A stretch of DNA of 64,000 nucleotides from Amphiura filiformis (taxonomy: Eukaryota; Echinodermata; Ophiuroidea; Amphilepidida; Amphiuridae): positions 28,387,780 through 28,451,779 of the forward strand of contig NC_092646.1 of the NCBI RefSeq assembly GCF_039555335.1, read 5' to 3'. The translations under genes and the position numbers were made by a program. A model generated the notes under the pieces. It saw nothing but the letters and a program-made list of their open reading frames with translations. It ran no database searches and had not been told where the DNA came from. This document shows positions 9,501-24,500 of this stretch, in pieces; position 1 is the first letter of the stretch, and the number at the start of each line of letters is the position of its first letter.

Positions 9501-12500
9501 ATAATTCAATGCTATCTACTGAAGATAGCATTTCAGTGCTTTTTACTTGCAATAATAATTCAATGCTATCTACTGAAGATAGCATTTCAGTGCTATTACG
9601 TGCAATAATAATTCAATGCTATCTACTGAAGACAGCATTTTAGTGCCTTTTACATGCAATAATAATTCAATGCTATCTACTGAAGATAGCATGTCAGTGC
9701 TTTTTACTTGCAATGACAAAAGCTAATGATCGACTACTGAAGATATAGCATTTCAGTGGTTTTATTTGCCATAACAATTCAATTCTATTTACTGAATTAA
9801 GATAGCATTTCAGTGCTTTTTACTTGCAATAGCAATTCGATGCTATCTACTGAAGATAGCATTTCAGTGCATTTATTTGTAATAACACTTCAATGCTATC
9901 TACTGAAGATAGCATTTCAGTGCTTTTTACTTGCAATGACAAAAGCTAATGACTACTGAAGATATAGCATTTCAGTGCTTTTATTTGCCATAACAATTCA
10001 ATTCTATTTACTGAATTAAGATAGCATTTCAGTGCTTTTTACTTGCAATAGCAATTCGATGCTATCTACTAAAGATAGCATTTCAGTGCATTTATTTGCA
10101 ATAACACTTCAATGCTATCTACTGAAGTTAGCATTTCAGTGCTTTTTACTCGCAATAACAATTCAATGCTATATACTGAAGATAGCATTTCAGCACTATT
10201 ACGTGCAATAACAATTCAATGCTGTCTGCTGAAGATAGCATTTCAGTGCTTATTATTTGAAATAACAATTCGATGCTATCCACTGAAGATAGCATTTCAG
10301 TGTTTTTACTTGCAATAACAATTCAATGCTATCTACTGAAGATAGCATTTCAGTGGTTTTTACTTGCAATAATAATTCAATGCTATCTACTGAAGATAGC
10401 ATTTCAGTGCTTTTTACTTACAATAACAATTCAATGCTATCTACTGAAGATAGCATTTCAGCGCTATTACGTGCAATAATAATTCAATGCTATCTACTGA
10501 AGATAGCATTTCAGTGCTTTTATTTGCAATAACAATTCAATTCTATTTACTGAAGATAGCATTTCAGTGCTTTTTACTTGTAATGACAAAAGCTAATGAC
10601 TACTGAAGATATAGCATTTCAGTGCTTTTATTTGCCATAACAATTCAATTCTATTTACTGAATTAAGATAGCATTTCAGTGCCTTTTACTTGCAATAGCA
10701 ATTCGATGCTATCTACTGAAGATAGCATTTCAGTGCATTTATTTGCAATAACACTTCAATGCTATCTACTGAAGATAGCATTTCAGTGCTTTTTACTCGC
10801 AATAACAATTCAATGCTATATACTGAAGATAGCATTTCAGCACTATTACGTGCAATAACAATTCAATGCTGTCTGCTGAAGATAGCATTTCAGTGCTTAT
10901 TATTTGAAATAACAATTCGATGCTATCCACTGAAGATAGCATTTCAGTGCTTATTATTTGAAATAACAATTCGATGCTATCTACTGAAGATAGCATTTCA
11001 GTGTTTTTACTTGCAATAACAATTCAATGCTATCTACTGAAGATAGCATTTCTGTGCCTTTTACTTGAAAATAACAATTCAATGCTATCTTCTGAAGATA
11101 GCATTTCAGCGTGCAATATATAACAATCAAATGCTATTTATTGAAGATATCATTAGGGTTAAGGTCATGTCTACCATGGGGATGTATATGGATTTTAAGT
11201 GGAAGAACCCAATTCAATGTTATCTAATGAAGACAACATTTCGGCGCCTTTTACTAGAGAAACAATACACATTTGTCTACCGGTACTGAAGATAGCACTT
11301 TAACCCCCTGGACACTATACTGGTCATCTAACATCATTTCTGATTGGTTGATAACTTGAAATGCTCATGTTCAATTGCCAATTATGACTAAGCTTTAAAC
11401 TATTCATGGTCAAACTTACATTTCCAGATGATCTTTTTAAAACCCTCCTTGATTGGTTCAAAATTGGACACAATATTCATTTTGGCCAATCGGCAGGTAG
11501 ATCTCACGGGGTTAACAGGAATGAAGCACGAGGTCTAGACACCGGCTATTGACTATCAGCGCCACGTGGTACTCGCATGAATGCATCTTAACTACATATT
11601 CGCAGATGATTCTGTATTTCTTACGCTTCGCTTAGTTGAACATTAAATTGGTTTCTTTAAACCACAGGCTAATGTAATATTGAAGTAATAATTAGGTATG
11701 CTTTTTTTAGATATTTTAATTTTTAGTTGAAACTATGTTTGTCATATAATCAATGTACTCCCTTATTGTAAATACTGTAACGTATTTCTTGTCTATACTG
11801 TAAAACAATTGACGGTTATCTACTGAAGATAGCATTACATTGTTAATTCACAGTTATATATTTAGAGAATAAAGATAGGATTTTGTCTTTTGTTTATCAA
11901 TATCGTGTCATAATGGATGGGCTGGCCCATACTATTTTGAGTAGTGGAAGCCGGCGCAGCCGGTATCCACTACGATAAAAAATATTGGTCAGCCCATCCA
12001 TTATGACACGATATTGGATAGGCAAAAGACAAAATCCTATCTTTTATTCTCTAATTAACTTAGGTTTAATATCCGAGCTATTTCCTAAAGATTATATTTT
12101 AACCACACATTTAAATGCCTTCTACTGCAAAATCAATACTATTGGTTTTGCAGTAGAATGCATTTAAATGTGTGGTTGGCAATAGCAACTCTAAACCTGT
12201 TTAACAAAACTTAAATTGGAGAAAGCATCTCAGCTCCAATTCAAAGCTATCTACTGAGGATAGTAATTCAGCACAAACAATGGGTAGCTGTCTACTGATG
12301 ATAACATTTCATCAGAAATTCAGAGCTATCTGGCAGAGAAGATGTCATGTCATTGCTATTAAAGGTAGCGCTATAATGATATTCGAACGTTACTTTAAAA
12401 CTTTATCTTATTATTATCATTATTATACTCGTACCTCGGTGCTTTTTACTTGCGATAAACCTTCACTGCTATCTACTGAAGATAGCACTTGACTTGACAA

Positions 12501-15500
12501 GCTTTTACACTCGTCTAGACGCAAGCCATCTAATCACAACACAATTGTCTATGGAGCAGTGTAATACACATAATATATGCATAACTCGCGAACGCAAAAT
12601 CAGAATCAACTGAAATTTTGGGAATAGGCTTTTTTTATTGATTTCGACTGAAAAACGTTATAAAAAGAGGATGGTGGGTTTACGAAATACTCCTTTAATT
12701 CAAAGCTGTATCTCTTTATAATCATGATTATACTAGCACCTCAGTGCTTTTTTACTTGCGATAAACCTTCACTGCTATCTACTGAAGATAGCACTTGACT
12801 TGACAAGCTTTAACACCCGTCTAGACGCAAGGCATATAATCCTGCCATCGTCAATCGTCACTCGCATAATGCATCTTAGTACTTGTCTCAAAGGATTAAA
12901 GAGTTCTCGCTGATTTTTTTTGATAAAGTCGTAAAAATATACACGATGTCTGGTCGTGTGCTAACGAGACAGCGTGCATTGTTGGGTGTGGTTTTGAGAC
13001 AATTCGCTACAGCGCTTCAATCTACGTTTGCTGAGGCTGAACACGTGTGTGTTTTACCCATTGATATTATACAAATGGTACTAACGACGCATATATAACA
13101 TGCAATAATAATATTATACTACTCAGAACACCTCTTAAATTCGCTTTATTCAAATTATCCAGATTTATGGAATCTAATATAACACATATCTTCAGAGATA
13201 GTAGACTATTCTAGTGTCAAAACTGCATTATATTGTTAAAATGTTAGATTTAAACAACTATTTTTGTGAAGCATTTGATAGGATCAAAATTTATACTGTT
13301 TTTTAAGTATTTAAGAAATACTACTAACTCATCTTAACATATGACAAGTTAAAAGAAAATCAAAAATTTTAGAATTGTTAATTTTCATGACCATATATTT
13401 GGAATCAGCATGGAAAATGCATTCAAATAATAAATAAGTACAAACAAGCCTAATATTGGTTTAGGGATTCTTAAGATAGCTCTTGATATTTTGAAGAAAA
13501 AAAATGTTGACTTTTATGTTGAAGCCGATGACCAACACGCAGAGTATTAAGATAATGTTTGATTTCCTTTTACAAAGATGAAAGTGATCCAATGACTTAA
13601 TCATGTTAATGTTAATTACAAACAATACCAGGCATATTATTGCATTGTCATTGCATTGTGCTTACAAACAATAGACCACTATCATTGCATTGTGCTTACA
13701 AACAATAGACCACTATCATTGCATTGTGCTTACAAACAATAGACCACTATCATTGCATTGTGATTCAATGCTGTTATTCCATTGTTATCGCATTGTATAC
13801 ACATGATGCAGTCATGTCTACAGTAGAATTCATCTCGACCTTTGCAGGACTTAACCCCATTAAAAGCTATTAAACCAAGATAACACTCATTGAAACAGCT
13901 CAACTGATTAAATCGGATCTTCTCTGGTTGTGCACAAGTGACTGTTTTCATGTGCGATATCGCAATAAAGCTGGTATTCATAGCTTCAGTTGGGTAACCG
14001 ATTATAAAGGAAACGAAAGGAAACAATGTTATGTGTGGCTTTGTTCACGAAATCAGACAATGGCGTGCTTTTTGTAAACCAGCATTCTTGAAAATGAGCA
14101 ACATAATGATTTTTGACTTAACACGGTTTGGAAATAATTTCTTCATATTTTTGGTGTTATCTGTCGTTTACATGTCCTTCCTAAAACACAAAAGTACGAC
14201 CCTCTCCAAACACCTAAATTAGCTAAAAATTTAGGACATGTTACAAAACTATATTGTCTAGAATTTTAGAAGAGTACTTTTAATATTGGCCGGTTATTTT
14301 TCACACAGCGACGTTAACTAGGCAATGTACTATTACCTATAACATTAACTAAAACACCAAAGTACGAATATTTCCAAACATCTAAATTAACTAAAAATTT
14401 AGGACATGTTAAAAACTATATTTTCTAGAACTTTAGAAGAGTACTTTTAATATTGGCCGGTTATTTTTCACACAGCGACGTTAACTAGTCATATCCCCAT
14501 ACTGTTAACGTAGGGCTATTTGTAAAGGTCACGCGTCAATGGGAAAGAGCACTGTGTATTGTGTATAGGAAAACGGACAGTAACTGCAGTATGAGGTGTT
14601 TACTTATTTTGACAAGTCGGCATAAAACACGAAGGAAGGAATAACTCAAGAAAAAAACTTGTTGCTTATTAGCCAGTAACAACAATCAGTTTTCATTGTG
14701 AGACATTCATCATGTTGACGTAAGAATGAATCACGACCTTGAACTGAACTACATTTGGATAATGAAGTCATTTTCACTATAGTGAATTAGTCAGTCACCA
14801 GGTAGAGTTTAAAATACTATCTACTGAAGATAGCATGCGTGCGATTAATGTACTACCGATTTCGCCATTGGTTTCAAATACTAATTAGTATTTTATATAT
14901 AGTAGAATGAGCTCGCATTTAGTTTTTGATTATTATAATAATAATTATTTTGATGCCGTATGTTAATTTATAATTAATTAATTAATTAATAAATTAATTA
15001 ATTAATTAATTAATTAATTAATTAATTAATTAATTAATTAATTAATTAATTAACTAATTAATTAAAAAAAGATTTAAAAGAATTTGGCAACTTTGAGACT
15101 AAATCTCAATCGATAGGTTGAGAGATTTGTACCAGATGCCCAATCTGCAATAGCTGCCAGGTGTAATATTTTTAGATATGTACCATATTGAATGCAGACA
15201 TTGTCAAATTGCTATTAGGCAGCTATTGCAGATTGGGCTTTTCTTGTACACTTGGTGTGTGGATGCACGCAATCTACATACCCATCATTAATCTGTATGC
15301 TAGCCATAGGCTTCAGTATAAAAAGTCCAAATTTTTAGATATTTTCTGAAAATATCAAGAGCTGTCTTAAGAACCATTGAACCAATACTAAGCTTGTTTG
15401 TACTCATTTAAATGCATTTTTCATGTTGATTCCAAATATGGGCATGAAAATTGACAATTCTGACATTTTTGAATTTTATAATTTTTTAAAACTTGTCGTC

Positions 15501-18500
15501 TGCAGTTGACACCCGACCCGGTACCCGCGTGGAGAGAGTTAATGCACTTCGAAAATTCAAGAAGACATTGATTTTATGTATAGGCGAAAAGACCGGTAAA
15601 ACAAAATGATTGTGTGAGTCATCGAGTTTATGCATACCCCACGTGAACCGAAAGTAACATTCTGTTTGCCAAAAGCTGACTTTATACTCGATCGCTTTTG
15701 CAGAAAAGCATGTCGCGAGTATACTCAGTGCGAAAAAACGATGCGCAGTTTGTCAACTGAGCATCGTCTTTACATACTGAGCATGCGTGCGATCACTTTT
15801 CTGCCAAAGCGATCGAGTATAAACTCAGCCTAGAGTTGACAACCGGCAAATATTCTTGTTTGTCAGATAATTAAAAAAAACACTCGATGTTCTAAAAGTA
15901 TTTTGTTTTCCAAAAGTACATCATTTGAACTTGATTATTGTACGTCATCAGTTAGACCTCAATAGGATTATTATAAAACGTTAAAATAATTATTTTAAAG
16001 CAAAGTCTTGATAATTTCATTATTTGAGTTAGAAGATAGAAGATGCTGAGGATAGAATGAATGGACTGTGTAGTACCGGAGATAATAGATTTTATGCGAT
16101 ATTAAATCAGATTATTTGTCTTATCATGCATACATGTACTAAATATTTTTATCTAATATGCATTTTAATAAAATGTTATTTAAACATGTGAGTGAACAAA
16201 TTAAATCAAATTAAATTATGAATGTATTTTCTTAATTTCTTAAAATGCAGTGTAATACACTGCATTTTAAGGCTATTGACTTTAAACTAAATTTATGTAT
16301 TTTAGAACGATTGAATTTCTTATATAAGCCCGAACGTTTTGGAAGAGTACATAGAACAAACAACCGAATGTTTAGATTTTTCTTATCTCCCCGTTTTCAA
16401 CAGAAAATATGCACATATATTCTAAATTAAACGCCACAAGTCAGACGTGATAATTTATTCCGCCGAATACATTAAAAAGAGTACGGTATACGTCTTGTTA
16501 AGAATCTTCTTGACCTTTCATGGATGAGGCCCCATTTATTTGGCTGGTTATCACTTATTGGCAGGCCCTGTTTATTGATGGCTAATTATGCCTTTTGTCT
16601 TTACACGCGGATAAAAGCTCTTTATTTTATAATACGTGCATTTGAGACACAGAATAATATCTGCAGTATTCTGTTTTGTTACGTATGCATTTTACTGAAC
16701 CATAAAATGGTCTCAGTCTGTATTAGTCTAATTTCATTCCTTCCTCAGCAACCTTTTGGTTTTCCTTCCTCAGCAACCTTTTGGTTTTAAATAGGCATAT
16801 ATTTCGAAATGCCAAGAAGGTATGACCCGAGTTGTGTCAAAAGAAAGAGAAAAAATAAAGAATATAGGTAAATTATTACAATATATCCCCATGCACCCGG
16901 GGTTACACTCAGACCTGGAGCCATATTCATATTTTGGGCCTTTTCATATCTCGAAACTAAGTAAAAATGCCAATAATCAGATGCTGTTAATGTATGAATC
17001 CCGAGTGGTGTCAAATGAAAGAGAAAAATGTAAAAAAGAAATGTGATAAAAATAATTTTCCTACCGTGGGTAACACTCCTAGTAAGATCCGGGTCAATAT
17101 TCGGCTATATAGGATAGCTACAAGGTTCTATGCGTTCTTCTTGCCTTTGCAGAACCTATAATTTAAACATTTTAGGTTCTAATTTGGAACCTTTTTTCTA
17201 CGTGTTCTAAGAGTGTGCATTATAAAGTCTGCACAAAAAGTAACTCAGCTGTTATAAATATGCCTATAGCTTCAGAACTAATAATTGTTTCCACATTATT
17301 TCTACATAGAAAGAAGGACGATTTATTTACGCGCATTTTGATACCCCATTTGGTAAATGTCGCTCAATATTAACAACACAGTAGTGCTTTTAAAGAAAAA
17401 TATCCGAATTTATAAGTTGCAGTTTACAGCGATCAATGGTTTTTGCGCAAGCATAATTTGTGGCACGTAACACCCTCCATTTACCTTCGCGCTGACTTCA
17501 AATCAATACAAATAGCTGCAACTTTTAAATTCGGGTAATTTTCTTTGAAAACACTGCTGTGATGTTAATATTGAACGAAATTGGACAAATGGGGTATCAA
17601 AATGCGCGTAAATAAATCGTCCTTCTTTCTATGTTGAAATATTGTGGAAACAATTATTAGTTCTGAAGCTATAGGCGTATTTATAACAGCTGAGTTACTT
17701 TTTGTGCAGACTTTATATTGGGCTATAGCATGCAGTTGAAATCCAAACTACCCCTGTGGAAGATTTTGGATATGTTCCATAGGGGAGAATGTTTTTCAAA
17801 TGTAATTGGTCAGAGTTAATCATTTTGAAACTCATACTCCCTCTGTATTATGGCTTTGGCTATATCTTCCTCAAATGAAGTGAGTATTTCAAATGGAAGC
17901 TATACCCAATTATCTATTCTATTCGAAACTCTTACTCCCTTTGTAGAACACTTTAGCTAAATCTTCTGCAGGGGCAGTGAGGATTTTAAATGGAATAGCA
18001 CATTTCAACGCTTAGGCCAACATGAATTTTTCATTTATAAGGATTAGAAGGATAAATGGTTTGGAATGACTAAAAATAGACTTTCAGGGATGCGTCAAAA
18101 CTATAATAAATTGGAGTATCTACTGATGACAGACGAGTCTGAGTCATAATAATTTCAATCAAACCTATGTACTTAAATCTGAAACTGCTATTTTCAGAGG
18201 TTGCTTCGTAAATGATATAAACGATAATTATAAATGATAATAAGGCCTACGCAATATTAGTTGATGATGTGGTTTGAGTCACAGCCTGAGTAATACATGT
18301 ACTTTTATTGTAAACCTCTTGATTTCCTCGTAAAATTGGTTCAAATAAAACAAAACACAAGTGATGTGTTTTTGAGTCATAAACCATGTTGAAGACTTTG
18401 CACTATGACCGACGTACAACAAATTACAAAGTTGCAAATATTTGGGATAGCTGCCTGATTTCATTTTCAATCTATTAAGATAAATACCCAACAGCATGTA

Positions 18501-21500
18501 CCAAATATAAACCTTGTGCACAAATTGCGCTTAAACTGTAAACATAATGCTGCTTTGTGTTGTTAACATATTGCATCGATGTTTGGTAAAATGCCACGTT
18601 TAGGCATATTTTTTGAGATAGTTCCTGGAGCATAATTCGGAAACCTTCAATAATCTGGAGGCTTCTGGCAACTTTATAAAATCTCTATCGTGGGGAAACT
18701 TGTATTAAGATAGATATTTAATGGCCCAGAAGGTAATCATTGCCTTTTAAACCTGGAAACTTGTAACTTTTATAATGTTTATTGAAGATCATCCAAAAAG
18801 TACAGTTTGCTATCTACTGAAGATAGCAATCACGTTTTGACAGTATTGTATAAGGCCTGTGATAAGAATGTTTTTGTGTTGTCTTCTATAGATTTGATCC
18901 AATTGTAGACATATATCGCAAATTTATAGTAATTTTAATAATAATATTAAACAGACACTTAATATAGCGCATTATTACGGAGTGCCTCGTTGTGATTTAC
19001 ACCAATAAAATACAACCACAAATTAAAAAAATTAAAGGAGTCTAAAAGAAAGCAGAACTAGGCGAAAAAAAAGACGGAAACTCAAACGTGATGATTTACA
19101 AACTAGGCAAGCAATAGTAAATGCAGAAACAGATATAGGTTAGTAATATATGACAGGTAAAAATACTATATATCAAAGCAAAAATAGAATAAAACATTTC
19201 ATAACACGCGACAAGAAATAAAAAGAGAATATTGATGACTGGCATCCACACCCTCAGCAACACATAAAAGAACATGAAAAACAACGCTAGACCCTGTTTA
19301 GTGTTTTATATCAAATCTTGAGCTATCTACTAAAAATAGCAGTTCCTTCTTTATAGAAGATGGCATTATTTGGTGCTATTTTTTTTATTGAAAACGCTCT
19401 ATTTAATTATCTCATTCAACACAAATGCAGGTACATATTACAATGACATGGTGATGATATGATTTTGAGTCAGCGACTATTATTTGTTTTAATCGTCCAT
19501 TTTATTTGTCATGGATTACTTGTAAAAATGACTAACGATTATGCATCAGGTTGATTTCAAAGTCGATGAGTGAACGTGGTAATTATAAACTGATTTGTCA
19601 TACATCATGTACATTTCACCTCATCATAGGCCTAGAGTTCAGTTGGGCCATTCCCACGGCTATTCCAGTTGAAATCCATACACCCTCTATGGAAGATATG
19701 CTCTTAATCTTCCACAAAGGGATTGTGAAATTCAAATGGGGTTACCTATATTTGTGACTCCGTTTGACATAATTATACCTTTGTGGGATATTAAGGTCAG
19801 GTCTTATAGTGGGTGTATGGATTTCAACTGGAATAGCCCAATGATTCAGCATCATCTCATGTCATGTATTATAATAATAGATGATGTGCGTTGATTCATT
19901 ATCTTAATAGATGCAGCAGGTTGTTGATCATTAGTGGTCGGAAATATTTGTTGAATAATTTCGAGAAAATCAAAATAAAATAGAGCGTTTTCACCAAATA
20001 TACCATCTGCTATATCAGTACGAACTGCTATCTTTAGTAGATAACTCAAAGATTTCATCTAAAACGCTAAATAACGTCTTTAGGGAGTACAACATTACTA
20101 TAAAAAAGCGATATCTGTATTCAATTGATTAAAAACCCCGCATTTTCTGTCAGAACGTAATTGCTATCTTCAGTAGATAGCAAATTGTACTTTTTTAAAT
20201 GATCCCCAATATACATTGCAAAATTGATCTCTTCAACAGACAAAACAAAATTGATACCTACATCACCAAAAATAGTTTTAATTGAAAATCTTACAAATTA
20301 CAAACCAATAAAAGTTAAGAAACACTATAATTAAACTACCCTTACTCTAGGGTTTGCATTGATATTAAAATTGCTGATTTTGGCGTTGATGAACACAAAC
20401 ATATAATATCAAATTGATGTGCAATGGTTATAATGCTCATTTTGACCTCACAGCTGTTTCTACTATATAATTATAACACAGATTTTTTTAAATTGATTTT
20501 TAAGCCATAAAACAATATTTGCAGCTACATTACATGAAAATACATTCAACAAAATACAGAAATGATAATAGTCTTAATGGGCTGTTCATTTTGAAATCCA
20601 CACTATCCCTGTAGAAGATTTAGCTAAAGTCTTCCACAGGGGGAGTATGGGTTTCAAATAGAATAGACAATTGGGCAACTTCCATTTGAAATACTCACTC
20701 CCGTTGTGGAAGATTTAAGTAAAGATATAAACAGGGGAGTATGGGTTTCAAAATAGTTAACTCAGGCCAATTCCATTTGAATAACATACTCCCTCTGTGG
20801 ATGACTTTTCTTTAAATCGTCACCAGGTTATGACAGATTCAAATGGAAAAGCCCAAAATGAGTTACTATAATTGAAAACAGAATTAAAAAGACTATAGTT
20901 TGCGTATGACGACCTGTAAACCAGACCAAATATGCCGTACTGCGCAGGTCAGTATAACCAATCACGTCGCGCCTTTGGCCTGACGTCAGACGCAAACTAG
21001 TCTTTTTAATTCGGTCTTCAATATTATAGTTTAATATTTTCCTTTAGTCGAATTGATTGATTGATTTTGACAGATGAATTTGATTGTTCTTTTAAAGCAT
21101 AAAATACACGATCCTTCTAATTAGTCATAATTTAATAATCCAATAATAAGTTCTCATCGCTGCTTCTGAAATATAGAAATCAGCTTAATATTTTCAAATT
21201 AAGACAACTTGTCACTCTTAGAAAAAAGGGTGCCAATTAGAACCATTTTTGTCCCGTATATGGAACCCTAGCTCATGAACCCTCAAAAAAGGTTCCAGGA
21301 AATCCAGGAACCCTTTGGGGAGCCCTTAAAGGTTCTATAGCGTGCACAGAGAACATACAAAGGTTCCACAGAGTGCCTTAAGAACCTTTAGTGGTTGATT
21401 TGAGAACCATAAAGGGTTCCATATACGGGACAAGCGAAGAACCCTTTTAGCACCCTTTTTCCTAAAAGTGTAGCATCACATCTAATTCTTGCTATAACGT

Positions 21501-24500
21501 TCAAAGATTTGTAAACGTGTAACATGCATGGTGCGCGTGTTTTGTGAAGACATTTCCAAAGATTGCTATCATCAGTAGATAGCATCAAAATGGATTACCG
21601 TATACCATTGATACCGCAGGCGGTCTTGTGTACATGTATTTCGGTGAGCAAAATGTAGGCCTATATATATGTTTCGATGTGATTTGATCTAGATTTGGAA
21701 TAAAATCAATAAAATATAGATATCATGGAACAATGGCATAAAATAGAATAAAATAATTCGATGTCTTACTTGGGGTGTAATTTATGTAACTATAGTACGT
21801 GCACATCAGACACAATTGTAGGTTATTCGAATATATAATTTACATTATAATGCTTTAATTAGTAATTGGCAGTGGCGTAGCAGATTAATATCAGAGGGGC
21901 CACGGGAATGTGAACTTTCAGGAGGGGTAAAATGTGACAAAAATAATTGTCAAAAAAGGCCTATACAAATGTAAACATTCCAATGGCTAGCATACCACAG
22001 AAAGAATATGAATAAGAAATAAAAAGTGTAGCTTTATATTTGTGAATTACAAAATCGGTAAAATAAAATAGCAAACGATTCTGTCAGATAAGCGGCAACT
22101 AAAAATCAGTCCTTAGGCCTATATCTCCAAAACATTGCCCTAGAACAAATCACAGGCTGCAAGGAGTTGGAGGCTCATTTTAACAGCAAAATTTCAAATG
22201 GTATTTGAACAAATGAATGAAAAGTACATACCATTAAAAAGGTATTGAATTCGGGGACAATTGTGTATGCATGGGTTTTGATAAAAATGGACAAAAATGG
22301 GTTTAAAAAAAGCACACACAAAAAAGGCTACAAATCTTTAAAATCAAGGCGACCAGCATCCCACAAGAGGAAAGAGGGTGTCAAGACTTATCACGGAGGG
22401 GGGGGATTCCCTTGGTTATGCAACAAGCCCCCCTGGGAAGGGGCCCTCATATAGACATGATTAATAAAATCAGGATTAAAATTTGAAAAGGATAATGCAA
22501 AATATAGCTACTGTTGATAACCGATAATAACCGAGCGTGTAATCGAGTTTTCCGTTTAATTGTACCCTGTCAGTATGATAGTCTCAACCTCAAGCCGTTT
22601 GTTTATGACATCTAAATCTATCATGTTTTTCGCTTTAAATTAATACACCTGATTAAATGTCCAATCACGTATGATAGAAGTTTAGCTTTATAGTGTGCAA
22701 TTAATTGCTTGTCATGTTTTGAAGTTTAAATATGGTAGTTGCCTACGTTGGATGTGCAGAGTGATTAATTTTCTTACAACTCATGACATCAACCTGACTC
22801 AAAATGGATGACTCAAAATACGCAGAAATAATCCAAAAGAATAATTGCTTTTAGCAGATCTTTGTCGACGCGCTGTATATACCCGTGACTAATTTATTTA
22901 TGTGAAAGCGTAGCGTGACTAAGTTTAGCATTAACTTGACAAATTATACAAGTATTGGACAGAGTGACGTAGTTTAAAACAGCATAACACCTTAAGCTGT
23001 ATATTAATTAGGAGAGACTAATTATTTAATATGGATCCACCTTCTTATGATTTAGTTACAGCATATTTAGAGAAAAGGTATCAACTGATATTAATGGCAT
23101 TGGTATTTCAAGGACAGAAATGAAAATGAAAATTACAAGAAGTCTTGTTTATCATAAATTTAAACAAGCTCCCTTCTTCTTCTTTTTCTTCTCCTCCTCC
23201 TTATTCCTTCTTCTTCTTCTTCTTCTTCTATTTCTTCTTTTTCTTCTTCGTCTTTTTCTTTTTTTCTTCTTCATCTTCTCCTATTATTTTATCTCTTCTT
23301 CACTTTCTATTTTTTTCTTTTTCCTCCTCTTTTTCTTCGTCCTCTTTTTCTCATAGCTTAAATAATTAATATCCTTTCTCTTCTTTTGCCTTCTGTTCGA
23401 CACCTTTGCAGTATTTTGAAGGTCATTCCTGACTCACAGAATATGTTCATTTTATCGTGAAATTTGGATCACTTTTACAGCATGATTTGGTGCTTTCGTG
23501 TACGATGAAAGGTTGTTGCATGTGATATTGAAATATCATTTATATATTCTCTCCGTTCAGTATTTCAATCAGGTCCTCGTACACATCTGTTTATTTTATG
23601 TCTGGAGTTTCAGTCGCCTCTATAAAATCTCACGTTCAAATCCACAATACAAAAAGTTAATTTAAATACAAAATCAAAATTTCTTTCAATGTGAACATTT
23701 GATGCACGTTAATGATTAGAACTATAGTCTGCATTTTCAAATTTGAAGTCACGTACATATCAATATGATTATTTTGTCGATGTTTTATTTTTCTGCAAGT
23801 CTCAAGAGGTTTACTGGATCGAAAACGCGCGTGTTTGCCATATAAAATGTATTATACTCGTGTACTGAAAAGTACTTTTGTCTTTCATAATATATACATT
23901 GCGTAGGTTAAACAAACCAGGATCATCGTGTGCAGGAAGATTATTCATACAATCTTTCAAACATTCATTTTCTTATTCAAATACTGGAAAAAATTACATT
24001 TGAAGTAGAATTTCATATTCATTCAGCCTGCGTGGGCGTAAAATGTTAATTTAAAGGAAATCACCGTGGTCTTTCATGTTTTTACAGTCGATAAATAAAT
24101 GCGCTAACAAACACTCCACCCTAGCTACACTCACCCCCACTTCGGGAACGTATCAAACATACAAATCCCCCGGGACAAACCCACCCCCACTGGCCACTGT
24201 GACTCCGACATACTAATTATACTCAGGCCAATAAGCGTAAACACTCACTCACCCACCCTCCCTATCCCTCGTTTAGTTGCCGAGCAGGCGTTGACGAGTA
24301 CTTTCGTAGAAGTAGAAGTATCCACACAAATACTGCTAACATCACCCCCACACCACACCCGACACAACCCCACTCCACCCACAATGCGTTGGTATACTAT
24401 CCGGTTATACAGTACTACAATTCAAAACTGCGAGGTAAAGCAAACTTTCCTTGAACTAGACCTCCCAGCAAAAAATATCTTTTGAATCATATATATTCAG

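Noticed and set aside
9455..11019. Open frames of 60-86 codons with an 18-residue repeating pattern
   Set aside because: They exist only because the repeat period is close to 54 bp, a multiple of three. Several overlap in different frames and none has a splice context or recognisable domain.
9342..11125. Resemblance to a CRISPR array (regularly spaced palindromic repeats)
   Set aside because: The intervening sequences are themselves repeats of one another, the period is that of a simple minisatellite, and the surrounding gene has introns, so this is eukaryotic satellite DNA.
12883..13098. 71-codon frame as a small gene in intron 1
   Set aside because: No homology pattern recognised, no supporting promoter or splice signals, and length within chance expectation.
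23120..23369. Phe/Ser-rich membrane-like frames
   Set aside because: Translation of a polypyrimidine tract in two frames; composition artefact.
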